Below are positions 49,454 to 62,200 of a stretch of DNA of 64,000 bases, piece by piece. How positions within the stretch are numbered: the first letter of the stretch is position 1; the number at the start of each line of letters is the position of its first letter. A model generated the notes under the pieces. It saw nothing but the letters and a program-made list of their open reading frames with translations. It made no database searches and was not told the origin of the DNA. The translations under genes and the position numbers were made by a program. This stretch comes from Anseranas semipalmata (Eukaryota > Chordata > Aves > Anseriformes > Anseranatidae): contig VXAA01003318.1 of the NCBI GenBank assembly GCA_013399115.1, forward strand, positions 133,326 to 197,325, read 5' to 3'.

Positions 49454-49640
49454 AGCCAAGCTGCCACTGCTGCTTCTCAGTGGAGGACCGGGAAGTCCAA
49501 CTTGTGACCGCGCTGCCCGCAGAGCCGGGCCAGGCCCCAGGGGCTCGCAGGCACTGACCAGCGCCCCAGCGCAGCCCCAGGGCACGTCCCGGTCTGCCCC
49601 GAAGAGGTCTGCAAGCGGCGCGCGGCTTCTCCGGGAGAAA
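49454..49640 (-). promoter_or_regulatory. Isolated CpG cluster with minus-strand splice donor
   Basis: About 16 CpGs by eye in roughly 170 bases, in an otherwise CpG-poor intron. On the minus strand the GC-rich block ends GGCAGCTTGGCT/GTAAGTGTT, an excellent donor with the cut after 49454. It is in the WDR20 sense, 8.2 kb upstream of exon 2. One reading frame (open from 49717 to the donor) would enter exon 2 in its correct phase, but it has no ATG. It could be an alternative noncoding first exon or promoter, an intronic enhancer, or a remnant of inserted GC-rich DNA. Confidence 0.4.
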
Positions 49641-50207
49641 AATAACAGCCTGCTCCAGGAAGGAGGCTGGAAGCACTCCAAGTAACTTGAGCAATCTTTA
49701 GCTGCTCTACAAGCAAATCACTAAAACTTCAGGGAAATGACATGACACTGTAACCTTACTCTTCAAAAGGCGTTTGTTTCTATATATTTGAAGTTAATTT
49801 TTAATATTCCCACACAAGAAAATCTGTCACTTTCCTCCCCAGAAGTGCTTCGATCCCTTAAATCACACTTTCCACAGTATGGCTTTACTATTTGATACAG
49901 AAAGAGGAAAAGAGCTTTAACTTTTTCTTGAGCATCTAAACAATCACTCAAACCCACACTGAAGAGCAGCTAACAAAAGAAGTATTTCACAGACCTTATG
50001 TTCCTTTTGCAAAGTCAGCCTTATTGCGAGTGGCAGTTAATGACATGAGCAATTCAGATAAAAACTGTGACTTTGACTTCAGCGTTACACGTTTGGTCAC
50101 ACTAAATCTGTAAACAGGCTAGTTAAACAACTCTGAATATAGGCACTGTATCCCAACAGGCATGAACTGAATTAGATGTTCTATTTTGGTTTAAGCAATT
50201 AGTTGCC

Positions 50208-50241
50208 TTTTTTTTTTTTTTTTTTTTTAAAAAAGGGGGGG
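50208..50241. repeat. T21-A6-G7 homopolymer block
   Basis: Twenty-one T, then six A, then seven G in immediate succession, in WDR20 intron 1. Probably length-variable and error-prone in sequencing. Confidence 0.9.
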
Positions 50242-53200
50242 AGGGAAAGAAAAGCATGATGATACGTCTCTTCCCAGTGGCTGGTCTACAGAATTTTGGC
50301 TCAATTGTAGTTCAACCAGCTGGATAAAAACCTCTCAAGCACAAACCCGGTTCAGAATCACGTATGTTTTGCATGCAACGCAGACACCTTCCTCCTCTTC
50401 TCCCCCTGCTCAGCTCTTTTTAGAGAGAGATGGAAGAAAGGTCTCACTGTGCAGTTTGAAGTTCAAAACAATGATCTCTCGGGGCTATAATTATAACCAT
50501 GGGTGAAGGGGTCACATTTATATACTGGTCTCTCCCTTAGCGGCTTAACAATTAAGATGCAGATTCAGTAAGTCATGGCACATACATATTTCATTACCAC
50601 GGGCTGCAGAACTGGACCACAATCCAGACTTTTTACTCCGATACCATTTCTTCAACCCGGGGCAGAAACATGTCCCAGAAGTGAATTCAAGAAACTAGCT
50701 GCATTCGTTTACTATCTTCCATCCTAGATTTCTCCTAAGCAGTCATTTAAATTGCAAACATGGAAGTTTAATAACATTTTACAGGATTTGTTTGCATTAA
50801 CTACTGCATAGAACTACGAACATCGCCAGGTTTTAACACCTACTTTCCGCTCGCTATTTGCTTAGATGACTGAATTTAGATGACTGACATTTCAATCAAG
50901 TTTATGTATATAAAGTAACAGTTCTGAATTTTGTTCCCCTCAGATTTCATTGAATGGCTTCTTGTTACTAGGAAGGGAGAATGATATCTAATATTCCTTA
51001 CATATACAGCACTTATATTGCTTATAAAATAAACAGACCCACCCTTTTCAGTATTTCCATGGAAGTTTTAAGATATCACAGTTTTCACCACTTCTCTGAA
51101 TCTTTGCTATAATTCTATTTGAGACATGTACGATCACTTATAATTTCATCTACCGATTTATACAATGGAATATGATCTACTCAATTCTTATTTCTAAAGC
51201 TCTCCTCCACTCCATTTTTTTTTCCCTTTTATAATAAAGAAAAATTAGGTCTCAAGTATTGACCAATTAAGGCTGAATCATCTACAGCAATCCCCCTTCC
51301 TTTTTGCGTAGTGGCATCAAACTGACTCGAGTTTTTTCCTCCAGCGTGCCACCAAAAGATTAGTGGGAACAAGCACTCCTGCTCACTCACCTGGCATAAT
51401 TACATCTCCCAATTGCCTCTTGCCTTGACAGTCATGCAAATCAGTCCACCTGCAATTTCTGCTGCTTTTCTCCACCACCAACCCCCCCCTTTTTTTTTTC
51501 TCTCTCCAGTTTTGGGTCTTCTACCACAGAACTATAAATTATCACATGTTTAAGCTTACTGGGACAAAAGCTATTTAAACTTTATTTACTGTGCCTCATC
51601 AATGGCAACAGTTCATCACTTCCAGTGGCCTCCACGTTCTTACTTTCCTTTGAACTAAACCCTACTCTGATCTTCCAGATGTTTTCACATTCGATTTGTG
51701 TTTGTTATGAAGCGATCCTTAAGTCCCTTTTTGAAAGGTCAGCAAAAAGCACAAACTAACCTGTAATTCAGTATAACAGTCCCTACTTGTAACAAGTCCG
51801 AAGATCAGCCCCTGCATTCTTAAAGCTCGTCAGAACTCCTGAACACCATTTCAGCCTAAAACCAAACTGTTCCATCACCTCTAACACTGCAGGTCCCAGT
51901 AACACCACTTCCCAGTCACCACAATGTCAAGTCTTCCTTCCCAAGATACTACGTGCTATAAAAGCAAAGGCAAACTAATAATTTCCTCAGTAATACCCTA
52001 AGCTGCTTCCTCTTAACCTCCAACAATCTAACAATCACCAATCCACACTACGCAACGTATAAAGTGATGAGGCTGAGAGACATGTTAGAGTGTGTACAAT
52101 CTCGATGTCAAGCTATGACTCTAGCCTCAAACTTCAGGAACATACATGTGGGGGAGTTTTTTGTTTCGTTTTATGAAGTAGCATCTCTCTCAAGCCACAG
52201 GATGACTTTTCTGTGTAACACAGCTTCCCCTTTGGGGAAGGAGATCTTGGAAGAGAAGCATGTAAATACACATACTAATTGACATTCAGAAAGAAAAAAA
52301 AAAAGTGTATGATTTGCATGCTACCATACCTGTGGAAAAATTACGGCAAGCCACATGCAAAAATATCACATTTTGCCACAATATACTGACACAACTGCAA
52401 TACAAAGTACTGTGTTCACACACAGACAGCTGATTAAACAGGGAACCCACCAAACTGAGAAGTGTCCCAATTAAAACACCAATTTACAGATCTCAGTTAC
52501 AGTTTACAAGCCTTAAGACAAACAACTGTGGCAAAGTGAATTAAATAATGCAAAAACTTTAACATACACGCATATATATGATCTAATAACTATCCAAATC
52601 ACATCTGTTAAACATGACATGGCACACTGAAAATACATAAAACTTTATTACTGTACTCAAGTAATTTATCTGGCTCCAAGAGGCTACTCTATTCATTCAA
52701 TGCCCTTACAGTTAGAGGGCAAGCGAACAAAGAACGTCACTCTTCCCTGCTTGAGAATATTGCCTGCTTTGTGTAAAACTCAGGACTGGAAATGAAGGCT
52801 TGCTGGACAAAACGGATTTTAAATTAGTATTCTTTGGAAAAGGAATCAAATTATGAACAACCGCATTTGTTCTCCGTAGTATCTATTTCAGTTTACAAGT
52901 TTTCTCCTGTGTATCTTAGTTTCCAAACTTTGGCATGAATTTCCTACTGTGTTTGCCATAGTAACCAGGCAGGCTGAGCGTCTCCTTGAAATTCTGTTTA
53001 ACTGTTTAGCGTTGCGTATTAATCGAGACACATTAACATCCTAATGTACTCCACTGAGCAAAGTGAGCAATGCTCATACTGGAGAAATCACCTCAGGTAT
53101 TACAAACCTCCAAGGATTTTTGTTGTTTTTTAAGATGGGAGGATGATGGGGAAACTTCATTGCCAAAGATGGGCATAAGTAACTACCAAATACACAGAAT

Positions 53201-56200
53201 ACACTCAAATGTGAGGGACAAGGTATATTCAATATTTAAGGAGCTAGAGTAGAACAGAGTCTCTATTTGACAGTATTTTCTCTCCTGTGAATCAAGATTT
53301 TACATTCATGGCAGAAAGGGACATTTATTCCAAGAGTGCATTTAAGTAAGACAGTTTCCATACACTAAAGCTTGTGACCTGGGAGAAAACAGTCCTGCTG
53401 TTCTGATGCAAGAGAAGCAAGCTAACTGACTTGAAGTTGTATGATTAACATTAGCAGGGCCAAGCCAAACAACAGTTACTAGCTTCTCTCAGTTTCCATT
53501 CTGAAGAAAGATCTTTCTTCAAACATTCAGCTCAGTTATAGGATCATGAATATAAGAACATCTGTGTAAGCACATGGAATCATTCCTAATTCCCAGAAAA
53601 TATATCAGATGTTTTAGTATACTAGAATTTATATAAAAGTAAATAAAGAACAGACTAGGAAATCTTGAAACAAAAAAAGTTTACTGCATACTTAAGTCTC
53701 ACTACCCCCACCCCCAAAAACAAACAAACAAAAAAAAACAAACAAGGGTTGGTTGGTCACCTCTTTTTATAATAAATCAGTGGACCCACTACTACATGAG
53801 GTTACTACTCGGGAAAATCTGACCCTTTACTCTACTCATGCTTAAAGATAAAATTAAATAGTTCTGACCTTCAATACCTGCTGTATAAATACAGACTTAC
53901 AGTGCAGAGAACCATCTCCAAGAAAATCTAAAAAACAACCCCCCTGAAGCTTGCTTACAAAACCACCGAGGTACTGTTACCATAAAACACAGCGTGTTCT
54001 TTCCACACTATCTGCAAAGTCAGCTGTACTTCCATTCTTTCATTGGGCTTTAGAGTCTTCAGCTCCTCAGTATCTTGCATTTCATTCCCTCTTCTGGATC
54101 TAAACGCCAATAAGGTAGTCTCCCTGGGTACCACAGATAGTTGGATTTGTATCACTATAAATACATTTTCTTCATTCTTTTCATCCGGCTGGGTTCTAAG
54201 AAGCTTCTGGATGAAATGCTCTGCCTCTTCTTAAAAGCTGTTCTGTACTTCCCATGGAGTCTAACCTATGACACAACAGTATTTTCATCATGCAGTTGTT
54301 CAACTATTAGCAATAGCTTACGCCAGGGCTGGTCAAAGAGCAGAATCCTTCCAAATTAATAGCAAATTTTGTGTGGCAGGGATTTGTGGGAGATCTGGCA
54401 ATGTCTCTCAGACATCTAGGGAGGGTTTTGTATTATTTATTCTCTCCGTTCTTTCTCTCCTTCCTTTACAACTTTAAGAAATAGTGATTGCTTTGCTAGG
54501 CTAATTAAAATCAGACTCCTTTTTCCTCCAGTTTTACGTTAGACGCTATCTTTCCCTACTAGCAGAGGCTGAAATTCACCTTCATCAACAGGAGCAACCA
54601 CAATTTCATACAATATTAAAGACATCTCTTCAGTGCCTTGTATGATGGCAAAGATGCTTCCCTATTTCTATTGGTAAACCTCATTTGACAGATATTTGAA
54701 CTGCATCTTCAATCTTCTTCCTACTGCCTTCAACAGCTGTAGCACAAGCTAGCTCAGCTTGATAGCCAGGCTGTAACGTTTAAATCTTCTCGAAGTTTTC
54801 AGGCTGAAGCAAAAATTCCCTAAATACATCTTTTTCCAATGAAGTTTCACCTTAGTTACAGTTCTGGTGTCAGCTTGTTTCACCTTATAGAATATTCTAT
54901 GAACAATGATCCCTCCCAACTTTATTATGAGAATTTTGCTATCTTGTATATGTTCTTTCTTCTTTTTGTCCACAGGCCACCAATGAAAATAGTAAGCGTT
55001 TCCAAAACCGCTCCTAGAATAGCTCAGCTTGAAGCTCTTTTCTCAACCACTGTTACAGTCCCTGCAACCAGTAAAACATGTGAAGAGAGATCTAGAACTA
55101 TTTTGATTCTCTCCCCATCTCAGAATAGAATGAATTTAGGCTTTAAAACTCCCTCAGTTAAAATATCTAGTATATGAACCTAGAATTGCCAGTTCAGACA
55201 AGGACATGGACTGAAGCGATGTTTGAAGCTAACAAAGTTATTAATGAAATTTAAACCACTTGAGATAGTAGTGCAGAGGGGACTTTAATATGCAGACAGT
55301 GAATTTTTAAACTAAATAATGATGGTTCCAATTCTCTCTTACTACCAGAGTATTACACTGGAAAGGCAGAGCACCTGAACTTCAAGGAAACTTTCTTATA
55401 TAATGCGTGTTACACATTAATGCTTTCTCTCAGCCTTGGCTGCAGGGAAACAACATTTTACTTAAAAAAAAAAAAAAAAAAAGTCTAGTGCAGAAGTCTA
55501 TACCTCAGAATTTCAAAAGCTAAAACTGAAAGTAACTGCAAGCAGATGAGAATTCTTCTCAGTATTGTACCATTATGAATACAGACACTGCTACAAACAA
55601 ATCTCTTTCATACTTTTTCAGGTGCTCACAACAGTATCTTTTTTTCCTGCGTAGTGTTCTTGCATGCTTTTCCTCTACCTAAGTATAATCAAGGATAAGC
55701 CTTAAGAAAATACCTTCCTGCCATTCAAGTCAAGGGGGTTTAGCGTAAGTTTACACTGTTAGGAACGTGGTGAATTAAAAAGCAACTAGTTTCAGAATAG
55801 TAGAGCCCATACTGAGTATTTGCAGGCATTGAATGAAGCTCGCACTGTAATACTCCTTACGGACTGTCACAGACCATGTAAAGAATATATCATCTTCTGT
55901 AAAGCTTGGCACGAAGCACATATTTTAGTCTCTTCACTTTTGAGGAATTGAGAGAATTAAGCGTACTGTAACAATTATATCTTTCCCTGACTACTTTATA
56001 ATTAAGTTCTTCAAGGTTCTCTTAAGATGTGCGTTTAGTTAACCATAATTCCTTTCTCAACAGTTACAATCTAGCAGGTTATAACAGATTCACAGCTGAA
56101 ATAAAAAGTTATCTTTCTGATCTCTCTTGTTCCTTATCCTCCAGTGAATCCTTTTACCTCCCCCTAATCCTACAGTCTAGTCACACTGTTGCCTACACTT

Positions 56201-59200
56201 ACAATCAGTCCTTTCTCACCTGTTCTTAATGCTGAATGAGGCACAATTCAGATGAACTGAACAAAGGTAAGACATATACTAGATGCAAGATAAACTAAAA
56301 TAAGGAAATAGGTGTGTAAATATTAAATGGATTCCACATAAAACCACGCATTCAGACACAATTCAGCAACTGTTCTTGTTCAATTCACTGGCTCAGTTGG
56401 GATATTTACTAAACGCTTAGCAAGTTACTTTCACTTGGCAATAGTTTAAATGGGCTCATCTCTGTAGGTAAGGCCAGTTAGAAAATTATAACTGTTAAAG
56501 GTGACACTCATTTAAATCAGAGCAGGCAGACTGCTTTTAGATGGCCCCCAAAACATGGAACAAACTGGAAACATCACAGGACTTGATAACGTCATCTCTT
56601 GACTTGTTCATCTCCTCCCCATGCACACCCAAAGCTACCTGACCTGTCGGACTAGTGTTCAAGTCGGTCACACCTTCAAAGCCATGACTTTCACTTTGGC
56701 TTTGAACTTTATTTCTTTTCTTCTCGAAAATATTAGTATGATGTTGTTATGCTATCAGAAAAATGCACTTGAACAATACATACGCATCTATGAACACCGT
56801 CCTTTGAGGTTGACTGTATATAGACATTGCTTTTGTTGTTCCCTTCAAGTGATCAGACATCCGAAGCATCCTTAAAATATGTTACACAAAATTAAGTTCC
56901 CTGTTGAAAGACTAAGGCCACTGTACCTTCAAAACTGAAGCTGTTCAAATTCTATTTCTTCCAATTTTAAAAAGGCCAAAATACAGTAACACTCAAAAGG
57001 TAGCTTTACAAGTGTGTTTTACGGCAAAAAAAAAAATGCAGTCCCTTGACAAAACCCTTATCTTTTTCAACTTTAACAGTGAAGTCTAAAGTAGAACACT
57101 CCTTTCTTTAGGTGCATTCACAAGTATAAAAACCAAAAATGCATAGTCTTCAAATATAGCCAGATTAAAAAAACAAAAACAAACAAAAAAAAACCCACAA
57201 CACACACAAGAGCCAGACTGATTCCAGGAATCAATATCAACTATTTAGTTCATTAGGACTAAGCTTTATTAACCAATTTACTTGAAATCTACCAGCTACT
57301 ATATGATCATTCTTACCAAATTAAAAGCAAGTTCAGTTTCATGTAGACTTGTCAACAGGTATAAGAGAAGTATAAATTCATACTGCTCTACAACATATAC
57401 ATTATAGTTCTATTATACTAAATAACCTACAGGCAAGTAGTATTAAGTAGAGTTTCCACTGGTTCGCCACCCTAGTATTTATCTTTTAATGTTTCTCCCA
57501 CCCCCCTTTCAGCACATAGGAGAAAGTTATTTCTTTAGGATTAGGGGGAAAAAAAAAAAAAAAAAGGCAGCAAGAGCTCAGGATTATCCGTTGCTATAAC
57601 AAACCAGTGTTTTAGTCCAACAGTGTAAAGTCACTGCTTGAAAGAAAAAAATTATCTGTTAGAGAAGAGCAGTCAGAATAATTGTAGCCTGCATTGCACT
57701 GTTGCTATAGAAACTTATTTCACTGTAGCAGTTAATTGTTAATCAATTTATATTTATTCATTACAAAGCTCAGTAAGAGTCAAATACAACGCAGTAATGT
57801 CTGTCCAGCAAGTCAGAATTATGTCTTTTTCTGGCTACTGTTGGATTTTGCAAGCCCTACAGGAATGCTAGACATTCTTCATCCAGTAGTTCTATTAAGC
57901 CAGTAACTCCCTCATGTTGCAGCTTATTAACAAAACATTACTAGAACAAAGCCTACTTACTTTTGCACTAAAAATAAGATGTAATTAGCTGTTATTCTAA
58001 GAGCCCCAGAACAGTTCTACACAAGTTATATGAGAAGTTTTCTACCAAATATATAATCCATGCTTCAATACCAGAGTGAGGCCCATTGGTTTATACTTTT
58101 TGTGGTCATATTTAGTAACAGACGGATGAAATAACACATCTGCCTTAACTCTTGTCCTGAAGTTGTTAATTTACAGTAATGCATCTTCCTTCTGGGGCTG
58201 AAGGCATTTCATAACAACCCAGCCCTATGAGGCAAAAAGGGTTACTGAACAAGAACAAGAGACAGACTGCTAGAAAACATATCAAGGACCAAATCCCTAA
58301 CACAGATACACTGCGGTGAACTCAGATTTTCCACCATCCCCTACATACAAGGTCTAGGATAGAACCTAGTCTGCAAACCAGAACCCTGCTTTGGCAGTTT
58401 TAGAACAGCAAGTTCCCCAGTTGGGCACAAGTTTTCCAAACAGCTTTATTTTAAAGTAAGCAAAGTATCATAGGTACTTTAAGCAACAGTAAGCACTGAC
58501 AACTTCACTGGCACAGATATTAGTGAAAATAAATCGCTTTGCCTATTAATTGCTTTAAAAGACCATTTAAAGGGCTGGAAGTGTTTAATTTACCACATGA
58601 TCACACAACACTGTCTCTTTCCTCAGGCCAGCTTTTGTCTCAAGTTTAGGAGGGAGCGATCAGAGCACCTATCGTCACTCGCTGACCTTCCTGCACGCAG
58701 ATGTGCCGGCCACGGAGCAACTACCCAACTCCAAGCCTTTTGCCAAAGGTGACGAGAGAGGCCTGCAGCAGAGCACAGAGCTGAACTCAGTTAGGGGACA
58801 AACAGAACACAGCCCAGCTGTGAAATCACCCCTCCCTCTGATATGGGCATACGAATACTGCATGTGCTTTGAAAGCAGGGATTTCTGCTTTCACACGTAC
58901 TCATACCTTTAACCAGCACTGATCTCCCCACACTATCCAAATTAAGTTTTCCTTTATACCCTGCCACCTACTAATCAGAGAAGATATGAAGGAAGAAAGT
59001 GTTCCCAAATGACTGCAGACAAAGCATAGCGGAAGTATTTTCTAGCTTCACAACACTGGACTTCTCTGAGCACCATTCATACTAGCATTCCCCTTTGTCT
59101 TGCTCTCTTATGTGCAAGTAAAGCCTGTATCAATTTAGGACTAGCAAAAAACTATATGCAGATCAAACAGAGACCACTGCTGACAAAGTACTTTTTTGCA

Positions 59201-62200
59201 GAAAGGGTTAATACAGACATGCTGCTCCAGTGCAACAGAGTTACAGCAGCTAGAGTTGCCTCTAGACTGCTGCAGCAATTTAATTGAGGACAAGCTCTGG
59301 GTTGCTCTATGAGAAGTATGCATCATCTTGAGCATCACTGAAGGCAGCTTCAGCCAGACTTCTGTTTGAGTTGCTCAGAATAATTATTTGCCCCATCTCT
59401 CTGATTCAAAAGTGCTAACACGTGCCCATGCTTTCAACCATCCCAATTCAGAGACTGCATTTTTACTAAAACAGTACTACACTTGAACAGTCAACTCTTG
59501 GTACAGACTCTATTCTGCCAACTCTGCTAGAAGGTCAGAAACTTCACCTAGAAGAACAGCAGCTTAAAACTTTGCAGGTGTTTGCTAACTGTACACAACA
59601 CAGCCATAAGTTATTCTGTACAAAGGAACACGGTTTCACCGGTGAAGGTGAGAAAGGCAAGCCATACCCATGCATTAAACTGATGTGAATATAACTGGAC
59701 AGTTTCCTTGAGAGTACCCTATATTTCTGCAAGTCTTTGGAAAAAGACATCCACCCTGGATTAACACAATCACACTGAACCGTCACCCTTTCTTAATTAA
59801 AAAAAAGGGTCTAGTTATTTATAAGCAATAGAGTAATAATTTGAACTGACACATGCAAAAAGGGCTCTATCTATAACACAGGTAAGAAATACTGCATTCT
59901 GCACCACACATGGTATCAAACTTCAAAAGTGGTTTTGCCTAATCATGCAACTATTCCTGCCCTCATAAATTACCCTTTAAAGATAGGCTTTCTTGACACC
60001 CTGAGTGTACACAGCTAGCTATTTAAGGTTTCTGGCCCACTCTGCTATTAAAAAGGTTCAAAACAAGACATTTATGTTACTCAGATTTATTGTTATCCTT
60101 GTGACTGTGCAGGCTGAAGTGTCCATAAGGCACCATTCCAATAGTTTATTTCATAAGACTTGGGGATTTTTAACACAGTTTCAATACATACTGACATCCA
60201 CTCAGTCTCCTGTTGTCACTGCTCCCCCTTCCTTTTACTTTAAAGAGAGGGAGCTTTAAAACCATAAACCGGAGTCCTCTGGAAGTTTTACATGGTATCA
60301 CTTTCCTGACAAAGTGCATCTAAGCTCCCAGTACAGATAATGAGAATTACGTTTTGTATTCCTAGCAGACTGAGGATAATTAAGTTTGCTCATAACATCC
60401 AGTGTTCACACAGAGTTCTTCCTCCCTACTCCAGGGCGTTCTTAACTTAAAGTTCTTGCTCAGACTAGCATCTGGTCTAACATAGCAATTGACATTCTCA
60501 ACATGTACAAAGACTAGGCACTATTAAACAAGGAACAGCTTAGTACAACCACTCTCCAATCCTATACAGAGTTAACAACAACAGGAAGGTATTATTTCTT
60601 TGACCATTACAGCCACCTGAGAATTCTGTGATTAACTCATGAAATTAAAGACCAATTATAGTTGGTAAACCAAAACTGAAATCAATATGCAGAAAGTATC
60701 TCTTCGAGATTTGTCATTCCATTATGAACAGCTTTACTGAATAATGCAAGAGTAAAATTCCAACTCCAAGTTATGACACTGTCACTGGAAAGAGTTTAAT
60801 TGTAGGGCCTGGTGGTCCTGCCCCCAAAAACTACAGGGCTACTTTTAGTCTACCGCCAGCCTGCTAAACACAAGCTGAAACAAGCAAAATCAGCCGCTTT
60901 ATTTTAAGCTACAGAGGGCAAGAAATTGGAAGAATGGAGATGCTGGAAGATGGATTGTATACACATTTAGACTTGCAAGTGGGGTGAAGTAATGAAGGAG
61001 AAATACTCAATTTATGAGGACACAGCAAGATATTATTTCAGCTTACAGTATGGCACATTTAACGTTACCGTTTAGTTTCCTTAAGCTTTCTAAGAGGGGA
61101 AAGGCATTATTAGGTTGAAGAGCTTTGGCCTTCCCTAGCTATTTTCAAACAGTAATTTGTCCACGTGTCAACCCATAGTCAGGACAACTGGACAGCAAGC
61201 AGCCTTTGAACACACATTATTCAAAAGAAAGTATTTCAGATGGCTCCTTTTACCCAGAGATCTACAATAATACTTCAAACTAGCGCATTAAATTTGATTT
61301 TACAATGTCAAACAAGACAATTATGGCTGCAATCCTTGCAGAGATGGCTCTAGGCAATGTTTAAATAGAGTTTGAAACATCTTTAATGTACATTTTAACT
61401 ATTAACTGTCAGATGTCAAAGCATAATGCAAACTCCTTGCAATTTAAGCACATAGCACAACCCTTTTGTAAATATTCTGACAAAGCTGGCTCATGAAACT
61501 CTGCATTCACAGAAGTGTTTGTACTACAAACGATCATTATTTACATCTGTGAGGCATTATGACTAAAATTTTGTTGTCCTGCGAAGATGAAGCACCACAA
61601 TTAATGCTTTTACACTAAACTAAATTCCTCCAGCTTACTTCATGTACTACAAATACATTTTAATACAAAACAAAAGAAAAATTCTACCTGCAGTGGCAAA
61701 AGCCTCTACTCACAAACAAACTCCCTGCCTATTAAATACTGCCTCCCAATTTAGGGGTTTGGCCAGCATGGCCCAGTATTCACACGAAAACACGCCCGCC
61801 AAGCAGGCAGCCAGACATAAACAAACTATTACCTCGGAGAGCAATCCTTCAAAGGACATGCTGCAATAGCTTACCGAACTCAAACACTTGTGCCATAGCC
61901 TGGAAGCACAGGCTAGAAAAGGTGAAAGCGCTGCAGACGAATGCCACTATCTACAGTCCATAAGTAGCCCCCAGAGCATAATCATCCTGCAAGCTTCATC
62001 AAGTGCAAATATGCTGTTCTCTTCCACAGGAAGAAATGTTTAACAGTGTCATTTTTAAGCAGCTATTTATTCTTTAGATTTCCTCTTATATAGAAGAACT
62101 AGGACTGTCTCGAGTAAGCCTCAAGACGGAGTTAACCTCTTACACCTACCTATTTCTGCTGTAATCCGCCATTAACTCTTCACTATTTCCCTCAGCAGTG

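Noticed and set aside
49428..49716. Three minus-strand open frames in the CpG cluster as proteins
   Set aside because: Each starts at TTG, not ATG; none resembles a known protein. Only the promoter/alternative-exon idea was kept, as a hypothesis.
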